Shown: positions 25,722 through 34,454, counted from the first letter of the stretch. The stretch: 64,000 nucleotides of DNA from Gudongella sp046224405 (GCF_046224405.1 NZ_JBJXRK010000003.1:62001-126000); one strand, 5' to 3'. Notes: generated from the sequence alone by a model not told the origin. A program made the numbers and translations.

Positions 25722-25792
25722 AACTGGATTTATTCATTCCTGAAAAGAAATGGGAATTTCAGGGAAACATAAAATTGCAAGGGAGAGGTTTT

Positions 25793-27319
25793 ATGTATTC
25801 TAAAGTCAAGACTTGCGTATTGCAAGGACTGGATGGACATATTGTCGAGGTTGAGGTAGACCTTTCAAGAGGTATGCCAATGTTTACGATAGTTGGTCTT
25901 CCTGATGCAGCCATAAAGGAGTCCAAGGAGAGGGTCAGAACTGCAATAAGAAATAGTGGCTTTGAGTTTCCTTTAAGTAGGATCACTGTGAATCTGGCAC
26001 CAGCCAACCTAAAGAAGGATGGTTCTCAGATGGACATGGCAATTGCTGCAGGGATCCTGATTGCAGACGGTTTAATCGAGGAATTCAATCCTGAGAAGAT
26101 GGCATTTCTAGGGGAGCTATCATTGGATGGAACAGTGAATCCCATAGATGGAGCCTTGGCAATGATAATTTCCTTAAGAGATCTTGGAGTTAGAAGATGC
26201 ATCATACCCTTTGACAATAGGGAGGAATGTGGAATAATTGAGGATGTGGAAGTTATTCCTGTAAAGAATCTTGTCGATTTAATAGAACACCTAAATGGAA
26301 ATATACAAATAAGTCCATACATAGCAAGCACAGAAGGGAAAGAGAGTTTTGAGGAGTCACTATATGACTTTTCAGATATAAAAGGGCAGGATGGATTGAA
26401 ACGGGCAATGGAGGTATCTGCTGCAGGAGCGCATAATCTTCTAATCATAGGGCCACCTGGATCTGGGAAGACCATGGCGGCAAGAAGAATACCTGGAATT
26501 CTACCCCACCTCTCATTTGAGGAATCCATTGAAGTTACGAAGATATACAGTATTTCAGGTTTGTTGGGCAAGAGCAGGCTAATCAAGGAACGACCATTCA
26601 GAGCTCCACACCATTCATCATCTGGTGTTTCCATAATAGGTGGGGGAAGAATCCCAAAGCCTGGAGAGGTATCCTTGGCTCACAATGGTGTCTTGTTTTT
26701 TGACGAGTTACCTGAGTTTCAGAAAAGTGTTTTGGAGGTTCTAAGACAACCACTAGAAGATGGATTTGTTCATATATCAAGAGCCAATGCGTCTCTTTCA
26801 TATCCGTCAGATTTTATGTTTGTTGCAAGCATGAATCCATGTCCATGTGGATATTTTGGAGACCCACTACATGAGTGTACTTGTAATCAAAACCATATTG
26901 ACAGATATCTTGGAAAGATCAGTCATCCGTTGCTTGATAGAATTGACCTTCATATAGAGGTTTTACCTGTTAAATATGAAGAACTTAATACGGACATTCA
27001 GTCAAGATCTTCAGATGAGATGAGAAAATCAGTTTCAGAGGCAAGGGATGTTCAACTGGAAAGATTTTCAGGATTGAATATATACACAAATTCACAAATG
27101 GGAAATAAGGAAATAAAAAAATTCTGCAAGCTTACACCTTCCAGCGAGAAAATAATGAAAAGTGCTTTCGATAAGCTAAGATTCAGTGGAAGAACCTACA
27201 ACAAGATCCTAAAGGTCGCAAGGACCTTGGCTGATCTTGATGGAGCAGACAATATTGACGATAAGCATCTTTTGGAGGCAATCCAATATAGAAGCCTAGA
27301 TAAAAAATATTGGGGGTAA
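25793..27319 (+). CDS. comM: ComM/YifB-family AAA+ ATPase (Mg-chelatase-like)
   Basis: ComM is a hexameric branch-migration helicase that helps incorporate DNA taken up by transformation in Haemophilus and Vibrio. The 508-residue protein has an N-terminal Lon-protease-like fold region (about 1-170), then AAA+ motifs IGPPGSGKTMAARR (about 220) and VLFFDELPEF, a CPCGYFGD...CTC cluster near residue 350, and a C-terminal sensor region. GGGAGAGG precedes ATG 25793; the TTG at 25775 is inside that site. dprA begins three bases after the stop, linking both to DNA uptake or recombination. Confidence 0.94.
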   Translation: MYSKVKTCVLQGLDGHIVEVEVDLSRGMPMFTIVGLPDAAIKESKERVRTAIRNSGFEFPLSRITVNLAPANLKKDGSQMDMAIAAGILIADGLIEEFNPEKMAFLGELSLDGTVNPIDGALAMIISLRDLGVRRCIIPFDNREECGIIEDVEVIPVKNLVDLIEHLNGNIQISPYIASTEGKESFEESLYDFSDIKGQDGLKRAMEVSAAGAHNLLIIGPPGSGKTMAARRIPGILPHLSFEESIEVTKIYSISGLLGKSRLIKERPFRAPHHSSSGVSIIGGGRIPKPGEVSLAHNGVLFFDELPEFQKSVLEVLRQPLEDGFVHISRANASLSYPSDFMFVASMNPCPCGYFGDPLHECTCNQNHIDRYLGKISHPLLDRIDLHIEVLPVKYEELNTDIQSRSSDEMRKSVSEARDVQLERFSGLNIYTNSQMGNKEIKKFCKLTPSSEKIMKSAFDKLRFSGRTYNKILKVARTLADLDGADNIDDKHLLEAIQYRSLDKKYWG

Positions 27320-27322
27320 TGT

Positions 27323-28414
27323 ATGAGCCAGGAAAGGAATACAGTTATATGGCTTAATAGTCTTGGAATTTATAATGATTCAATTGACAAGTTGAAATCT
27401 TATCTGGGGGATTTAAGGGAAATTCATGAGCTTGGCCACAGTGATTTGGAGAAGTTGGGAATCTTTAGCAGTGGTGCTCTGGAAAAAATTACAAAATCTG
27501 ATTTCAAATCAAGTATGGATAGATACTACGAAAAGCTTAATGGTCTGGAAATGGATGTAATCACAATCTTTGACAAGGATTACCCCCAAGACCTTCTAAA
27601 GATTCCGGATAAACCATTTGTAATATATAGGAAGGGCAGTATGATTCCGCAAGACCATATTGCAATGGGAATCGTGGGCTCCAGAAAAGCCACAAATTAT
27701 GGGAAGTGGGCAGCGGAAAGATTTGCTAGAGAACTTGCAAATATGGGAGTGACCATTATTAGTGGAATGGCGGCTGGCATTGATTCAATCGCCCACAGGA
27801 CTGCAGTTGAGAATGGAGGAAGGACTATTGGAATCCTAGGAAACGGACTGGACAAAGTATACCCTAAATCAAATTGGGGATTATATAAGGAAGCCGTAGA
27901 TAACGGTGCATTGATAAGCGAATTTCCTCCAGGTGCCCAACCTTACAATTTTCACTTTCCCATGAGAAACAGGATAATATCAGGATTAAGTTTGGGAGTC
28001 ATAGTGGTGGAGGCACAACAGAGGTCAGGATCATTGATTACTGCGCACCATGCGCTTGCTCAGGGAAAGGATGTCTTTGCCATACCAGGGAATATAAACA
28101 GTATTTACAGCCAAGGAACCAATATGCTCATTCGTGATGGTGCAAAACCGCTACTTGACATGGATGATATACTGGAAGAGGTAAGGGAACTGCAACTACT
28201 TAAAAGATCAAATGATATGGATAGGTTAAATGAAGCTGATTTAAGCGACACTGAAAGACGGGTACTAGCCTTCCTAAAGGAAGGACCGGTACACAGCGAT
28301 ATAATAGTGCTAAAGTCAGGCTTGGATATACAGACAGTTATAAGTACTCTTACTATTTTGGAGTTGAAAGGTATAATAAAGGAAATGAGCAGTAGGATAT
28401 TTGCAATCGTATAA
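27323..28414 (+). CDS. dprA: DNA-processing protein DprA
   Basis: DprA binds incoming single-stranded DNA and loads RecA. The 363-residue protein has an N-terminal SAM/HhH-like part (about 1-70), the Rossmann core with MGIVGSRKATNYG, ISGMAAGIDSIAHRTA, ILGNGLDKVYP and VVEAQQRSGSLITA, and a C-terminal winged-helix domain (about 300-363). GGGGGTAATGT precedes the ATG. Its position between comM and topA is the usual Firmicutes order. No other competence gene is visible in the window, so natural transformation cannot be inferred. Confidence 0.96.
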   Translation: MSQERNTVIWLNSLGIYNDSIDKLKSYLGDLREIHELGHSDLEKLGIFSSGALEKITKSDFKSSMDRYYEKLNGLEMDVITIFDKDYPQDLLKIPDKPFVIYRKGSMIPQDHIAMGIVGSRKATNYGKWAAERFARELANMGVTIISGMAAGIDSIAHRTAVENGGRTIGILGNGLDKVYPKSNWGLYKEAVDNGALISEFPPGAQPYNFHFPMRNRIISGLSLGVIVVEAQQRSGSLITAHHALAQGKDVFAIPGNINSIYSQGTNMLIRDGAKPLLDMDDILEEVRELQLLKRSNDMDRLNEADLSDTERRVLAFLKEGPVHSDIIVLKSGLDIQTVISTLTILELKGIIKEMSSRIFAIV

Positions 28415-28442
28415 TGTCCGGTTTGCTTCGGAGGTGTAATCA

Positions 28443-30521
28443 TTGTCGAAATATTTGGTAATAGTTGAGTCCCCGGCAAAGGCGAAAACAATAAGTAAAA
28501 TCTTAGGGAGAAATTACAAGGTAGTTGCTTCTGTTGGGCATGTGAGAGATCTTCCAAAGAGCCGTCTTGGAGTTGAAATTGAGAAGGACTTCGAACCTGA
28601 TTATATAAATATAAGAGGTAAGGGTCCTCTTATAAAGGAATTAAAAAAAGAGGCCAAGAAGGCTGAAAAGGTCTTCTTGGCAACAGACCCTGATCGAGAG
28701 GGAGAGGCCATATCCTGGCATCTCGCATACATTCTTGGTCTAGATGAAAATGATAAATACAGGGTAGAATTTAATGAAATCACAAAGGAAAGAATTAAGC
28801 AGGCCATCAAGAGTCCAAGAAATTTGGATAAGAGTCTTGTGGATGCTCAGCAGGCCAGAAGAATTCTGGACAGGCTGGTGGGTTACAAAATAAGCCCATT
28901 GCTATGGAAAAAGATAAAGAAGGGCCTAAGTGCAGGAAGAGTGCAATCAGTTGCTGTAAAGCTAATCTGTGATAGAGAATCTGAGATAGATGAGTTCATT
29001 CCTGTTGAATACTGGACTATAAAAGCTCTTGTGAATAAGGATGAGCAACAGTTTGAATCAAACTTTCATGGCATTGAAAAGAATGGAAAAGATGAAAAAC
29101 TACAGATTAACAATAAGTCTGAATCAGATGTCATCCTCAAGGAACTTAAGAATAATGACTTTATAGTAAATGAGGTCAAGAAGGGCAAGAGAAAAAGAAA
29201 TCCCTATCCACCCTATACAACCAGCACAATGCAGCAGGATGCATCAAAGAAACTCGGCTTTTCCACCAAGAAAACCATGATGGTCGCTCAGCAGCTGTAT
29301 GAAGGTATTGATCTGAAAAAAGGCGGGATAACAGGACTGATAACATATATGAGAACTGACTCCACCCGAGTCTCAAACGAGGCAATGTCCTTCGCCAGGT
29401 CATACATTGAAAGTAAATTTGGCAAAGACTACAGCAACGGTGGAAGGAGCTATAGCAATAAGTCCAAGAAGGAAACCCAGGATGCCCATGAAGGAATTAG
29501 GCCGACATACATTGACCATTCACCAGAAGACATTAAGGATTATCTGAATAAGGACCAATACAAACTATACAAGATGATCTGGAGTAGGTTTATGGGTTCT
29601 CAAATGAAAGAAGCCCTTTATAATACTTTAAATGTAAAAATCATGAATGGAAAGTATGTATTCCGTTCAAATGGTTCACAACTTACATTTCCAGGGTTTT
29701 TAAAGATATATTCCACAACGGATGAGGAAACATCAGACATGACGCTTCCATCTATGAAAAAGGGAGATATACTGGAACTGGATAAGCTGGAACCTAAGCA
29801 GAACTTTACTCAACCACCGGCAAGGTTTACTGAAGCCTCACTAATAAAACTGATGGAGGAAATGGGAATTGGAAGACCTAGCACCTATTCTCCAACCATA
29901 TCAACTATACTCTCAAGAGGATATGTTGTTCTGGAAAAGAAATCCTTTTACCCTACTGAGTTGGGATTGCTTGTGAATGAACTCCTTACAGAGTACTTCA
30001 CACATGTTGTTAATGAAAAATTCACGGCTAATCTTGAAAATGAACTTGATGACATTGCTTCAGGAAGCATATATTGGAAAGAGGTTGTAAGGGAATTCTA
30101 TGAGGATTTCCAAAAGGAACTCAAAATTGCTGAAGAGGAAATAGATAAAATTGAAATTGAAGATGAAGTCAGCGATGTGGTATGTGAAAAGTGTGGAAGA
30201 AACATGGTGGTTAAACATGGACGTTTCGGTAAATTCCTTGCATGTCCAGGATACCCCGAATGTAGGAATACAAAGCCTATCGTTGACAAGATAGATGTTC
30301 CCTGCCCAAAATGTGGCGGAGACGTTGTAAGAAAAAGATCCAAAAAGGGAAGAGTGTTCTATGGCTGTAACAATTACCCGGACTGCGATTTTGTTTCCTG
30401 GGATGAGCCGGTGAAGGAAAAGTGTCCTGAATGTAAAGGGCCAATGGTTATAAAACGATTGAAGAGTAGAACAACGGTTAAATGTGTAGATTCAAGTTGT
30501 GGTTATAGTAAAAATATTTAA
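28443..30521 (+). CDS. topA: DNA topoisomerase I
   Basis: TopA relaxes negative supercoils. The 692-residue protein has the TOPRIM domain with VIVESPAKAKTISKILG (residues 6-22) and DPDREGEAISWHLA, the active-site Tyr302 in YMRTDSTRVS, and three C-terminal zinc-finger repeats from about residue 578 (CEKC...CPGYPEC, CPKC...CNNYPDC, CPEC...C). The start is TTG at 28443 after GGAGGTG; it gives the conserved MSKYLVIVESP start. No clear hairpin terminator follows; codY comes next after a 108-base gap. Confidence 0.98.
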   Translation: MSKYLVIVESPAKAKTISKILGRNYKVVASVGHVRDLPKSRLGVEIEKDFEPDYINIRGKGPLIKELKKEAKKAEKVFLATDPDREGEAISWHLAYILGLDENDKYRVEFNEITKERIKQAIKSPRNLDKSLVDAQQARRILDRLVGYKISPLLWKKIKKGLSAGRVQSVAVKLICDRESEIDEFIPVEYWTIKALVNKDEQQFESNFHGIEKNGKDEKLQINNKSESDVILKELKNNDFIVNEVKKGKRKRNPYPPYTTSTMQQDASKKLGFSTKKTMMVAQQLYEGIDLKKGGITGLITYMRTDSTRVSNEAMSFARSYIESKFGKDYSNGGRSYSNKSKKETQDAHEGIRPTYIDHSPEDIKDYLNKDQYKLYKMIWSRFMGSQMKEALYNTLNVKIMNGKYVFRSNGSQLTFPGFLKIYSTTDEETSDMTLPSMKKGDILELDKLEPKQNFTQPPARFTEASLIKLMEEMGIGRPSTYSPTISTILSRGYVVLEKKSFYPTELGLLVNELLTEYFTHVVNEKFTANLENELDDIASGSIYWKEVVREFYEDFQKELKIAEEEIDKIEIEDEVSDVVCEKCGRNMVVKHGRFGKFLACPGYPECRNTKPIVDKIDVPCPKCGGDVVRKRSKKGRVFYGCNNYPDCDFVSWDEPVKEKCPECKGPMVIKRLKSRTTVKCVDSSCGYSKNI

Positions 30522-30582
30522 AAAAATTAAAAAAACAACTGTACATTTTTCCTCGGATGTAGTATCTTATATATAAATGGCG

Positions 30583-30597
30583 AATATTCTGAATTGT
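30583..30597. promoter_or_regulatory. Possible CodY box upstream of codY
   Basis: AATATTCTGAATTGT matches the published CodY box AATTTTCWGAAAATT at 11 of 15 positions, 33 bases before codY. A TTCTAAGAA palindrome follows at 30597-30605. Autoregulation is plausible; the number of mismatches keeps confidence low. Promoter boxes in this gap are not clear (AT-rich TATATATAAA near 30571). Confidence 0.35.
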
Positions 30598-30629
30598 TCT
30601 AAGAATAAATAATTTAGTAGGAGGAAAAA

Positions 30630-31403
30630 ATGGAGAGTTTGTTAAAAAAAACCAGAAGACTTAATAAGACATTGCAAAGCTACGGTTCGCAGCCTGTTTC
30701 ATTCACTGATCTCAGTAAAATACTTTCTGATATCCTTGAGGCAAATGTGTACATTGCAAGCAGGAAGGGAAGAGTACTGGGCTACGCATTATCAGATGGA
30801 TTTGAGTGTGACATAATCAATTCTGAGGTAGTAAAAGAAAGAAGATTCCCAAAGAAATACAACGAAGAACTGTTAAAGGTTATAGAAACAAGTGAAAACA
30901 TCAAGGAAGTTACAGACTGTGTTTTTGACAATGTTTCTGAATGCAATTATCCGGACAAGATATCCACCGTCGTTCCAATTAATTCAGGTGGTAATAGATT
31001 GGGTACCCTTGTAGTTGCAAGATTTGGAAAAGAATTCACTGTTGAAGATCTGATCCTTTGCGAATACAGTGCAACTGTAGTGGGAATGGAAATCCTTAGA
31101 GCAACAACTGAAGAAATTGAAGAGGATGCAAGAAAGAAATCCATTGTACAAATGGCAATAGGTACCCTCTCATATTCAGAGAAGGAAGCAATGGAGCATA
31201 TATTCAACGAATTGGATGGTATGGAAGGCTTGCTTGTAGCGAGTAAGATTGCAGACAGGGTAGGTATAACCAGGTCGGTTATCGTTAACGCCTTAAGAAA
31301 ATTCGAGAGCGCAGGTGTAATCGAGTCAAGATCTCTTGGAATGAAGGGGACTCACATTAAGATTCTCAACGAAAAGCTTGTTGATGAACTGAAAAAGAAA
31401 TAA
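30630..31403 (+). CDS. codY: GTP- and isoleucine-sensing transcriptional regulator CodY
   Basis: CodY represses nutrient-scavenging genes when branched-chain amino acids and GTP are high. The 257-residue length and the N-terminal GAF ligand domain (about 1-155, starting LLKKTRRLNKTLQ) fit the family. The C-terminal winged helix shows IADRVGITRSVIVNALRKFE and SAGVIESRSLGMKGTHI, almost the invariant CodY helix-turn-helix. GGAGGAAAAA precedes the ATG. In Bacillus trmFO, xerC and hslVU lie between topA and codY; none is here. Confidence 0.97.
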   Translation: MESLLKKTRRLNKTLQSYGSQPVSFTDLSKILSDILEANVYIASRKGRVLGYALSDGFECDIINSEVVKERRFPKKYNEELLKVIETSENIKEVTDCVFDNVSECNYPDKISTVVPINSGGNRLGTLVVARFGKEFTVEDLILCEYSATVVGMEILRATTEEIEEDARKKSIVQMAIGTLSYSEKEAMEHIFNELDGMEGLLVASKIADRVGITRSVIVNALRKFESAGVIESRSLGMKGTHIKILNEKLVDELKKK

Positions 31404-31407
31404 ATTA

Positions 31408-31438
31408 ATGACACTCCAATATGGGGTGTCATATTTAT
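31408..31438 (+). terminator. Hairpin terminator after codY (weak T tract)
   Basis: ATGACACTCC (31408-31417) pairs with GGGGTGTCAT (31423-31432), with one G-T pair and a 5-base loop. The sequence after it, ATTTATGG, is only moderately T-rich, so termination may be partial. Confidence 0.6.
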
Positions 31439-31467
31439 GGATAAGGAACAAAAAGATTAAAAAGCCG

Positions 31468-31496
31468 TTGTAATGACAAATGTACTGTGGTATAAT
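31468..31496 (+). promoter_or_regulatory. Promoter of rpsB-tsf
   Basis: TTGTAA (31468-31473) and perfect TATAAT (31491-31496) are 17 bases apart. Transcription would start near 31503, giving a leader of about 95 bases before rpsB. Confidence 0.78.
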
Positions 31497-31511
31497 ACTA
31501 TGGTGATTACA

Positions 31512-31572
31512 CACATCTGCTGATATTTAGGGTTGTGCTCATATGAGTCCCGAGATAGAGGATGCAGATGGA
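31512..31572 (+). promoter_or_regulatory. Structured leader of rpsB (candidate S2 autoregulatory RNA)
   Basis: CATCTGC (31514-31520) pairs perfectly with GCAGATG (31564-31570), enclosing GGG (31530-31532) paired with CCC (31549-31551) and an inner CTCATATGAG palindrome (31538-31547). The nested structure between promoter and ribosome binding site resembles ribosomal-protein leaders; feedback by S2 is an inference. Confidence 0.5.
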
Positions 31573-31596
31573 GGAAAATAACATGGAGGTGAAAGT

Positions 31597-32322
31597 ATGT
31601 CAGTAGTATCAATGAAAAGTTTATTGGAAGCAGGTGTGCACTTTGGTCACCAAACTAGAAGATGGAATCCAAAGATGGCACAGTATATCTTTACGGAAAG
31701 AAACGGGATATACATTATTGACCTACAAAAGACTGTCAAGAAAATTGACGACGCATACAACGTAATGAAGGAAGTTGTTGAAAATGGCGGGGAAGCTCTT
31801 TTTGTAGGAACGAAGAAACAGGCTCAGGAAGCAATCGAGAATGAGGCGAAAAGATGTGGCATGCACTATGTTAACCAGAGATGGTTGGGTGGTATGCTAA
31901 CAAACTACAAGACAATCAGAAAGAGAATCGACAGATTGCATCAGCTTGAAAAAATGGAAGAGGATGGTACATTTGAAGTCCTTCCAAAAAAAGAAGTTAT
32001 CAAGTTGAGACATGAGGCTGAAAGACTTGAGAAATTCCTAGGCGGTATAAAAACAATGACCAGGATACCAGATGTCCTTTTTGTTGTAGACCCAAGAAAA
32101 GAGAAAATTGCGGTACAGGAAGCTCATATTCTTGGAATTCCTGTTATAGGTATAGTAGACACAAACTGCGATCCAGATGAGATTGATTTCATCATTCCTG
32201 GTAATGATGATGCAATAAGAGCTGTAAAACTGTTGACTGAGACAATGGCCAATGCTGTTATCGAAGCAAAGCAGGGAGAGCAGAACGATTCTGAGGAAAA
32301 AGCAGAAGCTACAGAAGAGTAA
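31597..32322 (+). CDS. rpsB: 30S ribosomal protein S2
   Basis: S2 joins the small subunit late, next to S1 or its substitutes. The 241-residue protein starts VSMKSLLEAGVHFGHQTRRW and includes RWLGGMLTNYKTIRKRI and DVLFVVDPRKEKIAV, the family signatures, plus an acidic C-terminal tail (about 228-241). TGGAGGTGAAAG precedes the ATG. It is co-transcribed with tsf across a gap that contains a hairpin at 32329-32362. Confidence 0.98.
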   Translation: MSVVSMKSLLEAGVHFGHQTRRWNPKMAQYIFTERNGIYIIDLQKTVKKIDDAYNVMKEVVENGGEALFVGTKKQAQEAIENEAKRCGMHYVNQRWLGGMLTNYKTIRKRIDRLHQLEKMEEDGTFEVLPKKEVIKLRHEAERLEKFLGGIKTMTRIPDVLFVVDPRKEKIAVQEAHILGIPVIGIVDTNCDPDEIDFIIPGNDDAIRAVKLLTETMANAVIEAKQGEQNDSEEKAEATEE

Positions 32323-32328
32323 GAAGAA

Positions 32329-32368
32329 GGTAAGGATTGCAGACATTTCTGTATTCCTTACCATTTTA
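32329..32368 (+). terminator. Imperfect hairpin between rpsB and tsf (possible partial terminator)
   Basis: GGTAAGGA (32329-32336) pairs with TCCTTACC (32355-32362), and an inner CAGA/TCTG helix (32340-32351) extends the stem. ATTTTAATG follows. This could lower tsf expression relative to rpsB rather than end the transcript. Confidence 0.5.
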
Positions 32369-32387
32369 ATGATATAGGAGGTATATT

Positions 32388-33035
32388 ATGGCTATTAGTG
32401 CTTCTTTAGTAAAAGAACTAAGAGAAAAAACAGCAGCCGGAATGCTGGATTGCAAAAAAGCTCTTGAAAAAACAGATGGTGATATTGAAAAGGCAATAGA
32501 CTACCTTAGGGAAAAAGGTCTTGCTTCTGCTTCGAAAAAATCCGGAAGGGTTGCATCGGAAGGACTTGTTGAAGCATACATCCACGGTGGAAGAATTGGA
32601 GTTCTTATTGAAGTCAACTCTGAAACTGACTTTGTTGCAAAAAATGATGAGTTCAAGGAATTTGTTAAGGACATGGCTATGCAGGTAGCTGCAGCTAATC
32701 CAAAGGTTGTATCAAGAGAAGAACTTTCAGAGGAAGAAATTGCACATGAGCGAGAAATACAAATGAACAAGGTTGTTAACGAAGGCAAACCAGCTCACGT
32801 TGCTGAGAAGATAGTTGAAGGTAGAATGGAAAAATTCTTCGAGCAAATCTGTCTTCTTGATCAAGGATTTATAAAGGACCCAAGCATCAAGGTGAAGGAT
32901 TTGCTTGCATCCAAAATTTCAAAAATTGGTGAAAACATAGTTATTAGAAGATTCGTTAGATATGAAGTTGGAGAAGGTCTTGAAAAGAAAGAAGAAAACT
33001 TTGCTGAGGAAGTTGCAAAGCAAATGAACATGTAG
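32388..33035 (+). CDS. tsf: Elongation factor Ts
   Basis: EF-Ts exchanges GDP for GTP on EF-Tu. The 215-residue product is the short form, with the N-terminal UBA-like domain LREKTAAGMLDCKKALEK (residues 11-28), VNSETDFVAKNDEF (about 75-88), which contains the TDFV motif contacting the EF-Tu G domain, and one core repeat. GGAGGTATATT precedes the ATG. A terminator follows, so rpsB-tsf is a two-gene unit. Confidence 0.97.
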   Translation: MAISASLVKELREKTAAGMLDCKKALEKTDGDIEKAIDYLREKGLASASKKSGRVASEGLVEAYIHGGRIGVLIEVNSETDFVAKNDEFKEFVKDMAMQVAAANPKVVSREELSEEEIAHEREIQMNKVVNEGKPAHVAEKIVEGRMEKFFEQICLLDQGFIKDPSIKVKDLLASKISKIGENIVIRRFVRYEVGEGLEKKEENFAEEVAKQMNM

Positions 33036-33040
33036 TTAAT

Positions 33041-33070
33041 AAAGGAGAACACTGGTTGTTCTCCTTTTAA
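33041..33070 (+). terminator. Intrinsic terminator after tsf
   Basis: AAAGGAGAACA (33041-33051) pairs perfectly with TGTTCTCCTTT (33057-33067) around a 5-base loop; the right arm ends in a short T run (four T). Confidence 0.88.
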
Positions 33071-33086
33071 CAAGTTCGGGTAGGAA

Positions 33087-33114
33087 TATCTCCAGAATCA
33101 GAATTCAGGAGATA
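33087..33114. promoter_or_regulatory. Inverted repeat upstream of pyrH
   Basis: TATCTCC (33087-33093) and GGAGATA (33108-33114) are perfectly inverted, and GAAT/ATTC extends the stem inside after an A-A mismatch. It has no T tract. A weak promoter (TTCAGG 33104-33109, 17 bases, TATACT 33127-33132) would overlap its right arm, so it could be an operator. Assignment is tentative. Confidence 0.45.
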
Positions 33115-33150
33115 GTGTTTAGTATTTATACTTTTCTGAGGAGTGTAGCC

Positions 33151-33864
33151 ATGGAATCCATATTTAAAAGGGTCATATTGAAGCTAAGCGGTGAAGCACT
33201 TGCAGGTGGCAAGGGCACTGGTATTGATGTGGAAACAGTCAGTAGCATAGCTGAACAGATAAAAAAATTAAACGATTTTGGCGTTGAAGTTGCAATTGTA
33301 GTAGGTGGTGGTAACTTCTGGAGAGGACGCTCCACAGAGGATATGGACAGGGCAACCTCTGATTATATGGGTATGCTGGGAACAATGATGAATGCTCTGG
33401 CCTTGCAGGATTCATTGGAAAACATGGATGTTGTAACTCGAGTTCAGTCTGCCATTGAAATGAGGCAGGTTGCAGAGCCCTATATTAGAAGAAGAGCTAT
33501 CAGACATCTGGAAAAGGGTAGGGTTGTTATTTTTGGCGCCGGGACAGGCAATCCATATTTTTCAACTGATACCACAGCTGCATTAAGGGCAGCCGAGATT
33601 GAAGCTGAAGTCATCCTTCTTGCAAAAAAAGGCGTAGATGGTGTTTATGACTCAGATCCAAAGTTTAACTGTGAGGCAAAAAAGTTTGACACTTTAAAAT
33701 ATATTGATATACTAAAATTAGGTCTTGGAATAATGGACTCCACAGCAACATCTTTATGTATGGATAACAGAATTCCATTGATCGTATTTGGAATTGATGA
33801 TCCAGATAACATTGTAAATGTTGTACTTGGTAAAAAAATTGGAACCCACGTAAAGGAGGAGTAG
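33151..33864 (+). CDS. pyrH: UMP kinase (uridylate kinase)
   Basis: PyrH phosphorylates UMP to UDP and is essential for nucleotide and envelope precursor supply. The 237-residue protein belongs to the amino-acid-kinase fold, with RVILKLSGEALAG (about residues 6-18), VVGGGNFWRGR, and VIFGAGTGNPYFSTDTTAALRA in part. The ATG at 33151 has TGAGGAG upstream with 9-base spacing; the GTG at 33115 would add 12 residues unlike the family. frr starts two bases after the stop, its usual companion. Confidence 0.97.
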   Translation: MESIFKRVILKLSGEALAGGKGTGIDVETVSSIAEQIKKLNDFGVEVAIVVGGGNFWRGRSTEDMDRATSDYMGMLGTMMNALALQDSLENMDVVTRVQSAIEMRQVAEPYIRRRAIRHLEKGRVVIFGAGTGNPYFSTDTTAALRAAEIEAEVILLAKKGVDGVYDSDPKFNCEAKKFDTLKYIDILKLGLGIMDSTATSLCMDNRIPLIVFGIDDPDNIVNVVLGKKIGTHVKEE

Positions 33865-33866
33865 TT

Positions 33867-34424
33867 ATGGAATTAGATGTACACAAGGAAGCAGCATCGA
33901 AGATGGACAAAACCATATCCGTCTATAAGGAGGAGCTTGCAGCCATAAGAGCTGGTCGAGCAAACCCTGCACTGCTTGACAGAATTAGCGTTGATTACTA
34001 CGGTCAGATGACACCTTTGAAGCAAGTTGGTAGTGTATCTGCTCCTGAACCTAGATTGCTTGTAATACAGCCTTGGGATGCAAACCTTATACCTGTGATT
34101 GAGAAGGAAATCATAAAATCTGACTTGGGATTAAACCCTTCAAACGATGGGAAATTAATAAGACTTATAATTCCACAGCTAACTGAAGAGAGAAGAAAAG
34201 ACCTCATAAAGGTAGTAAAGAAAAATAGCGAAAATGCCAAAGTAGCTATCAGAAATACCAGAAGAGATGCCATTGACAAGATAAAGAAAATGGAGAAGGA
34301 CAAGGAATTGACTGAGGACGATAGAAAACAGGCAGAGGAACACATGCAGGAAATCACAGACAAGCATATAGCTATGATAGACGAGATAACTGCAAAAAAA
34401 GAAGAAGAATTGATGGAAATATAA
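33867..34424 (+). CDS. frr: Ribosome recycling factor
   Basis: RRF with EF-G splits post-termination ribosomes. The 185-residue length is standard, with IRAGRANPALLDRI (about residues 28-41), VDYYGQMTPLKQVG, and LTEERRKDLIKVVKK marking the family; the long helices give a high Lys/Glu content. AAAGGAGGAG precedes the ATG, overlapping the end of pyrH. A terminator follows immediately. Confidence 0.97.
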   Translation: MELDVHKEAASKMDKTISVYKEELAAIRAGRANPALLDRISVDYYGQMTPLKQVGSVSAPEPRLLVIQPWDANLIPVIEKEIIKSDLGLNPSNDGKLIRLIIPQLTEERRKDLIKVVKKNSENAKVAIRNTRRDAIDKIKKMEKDKELTEDDRKQAEEHMQEITDKHIAMIDEITAKKEEELMEI

Positions 34425-34427
34425 TTG

Positions 34428-34454
34428 AACCCCTTCTGGAAGAAGGGGTTTTTG
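34428..34454 (+). terminator. Intrinsic terminator between frr and uppS
   Basis: AACCCCTTCT (34428-34437) pairs perfectly with AGAAGGGGTT (34441-34450) around GGA and ends in a run of five T. It lies inside an upstream in-frame extension of uppS, which supports the later uppS start. Confidence 0.92.

Noticed and set aside
25739..25768. CCTGAAA/TTTCAGG repeat before comM
   Set aside because: A 7-bp repeat with an 11-base loop and no T tract is too weak to call as a terminator or operator.
26026..26634. 202-codon minus-strand frame opposite comM
   Set aside because: It lies inside the comM AAA+ coding region and shows only antisense-type composition.
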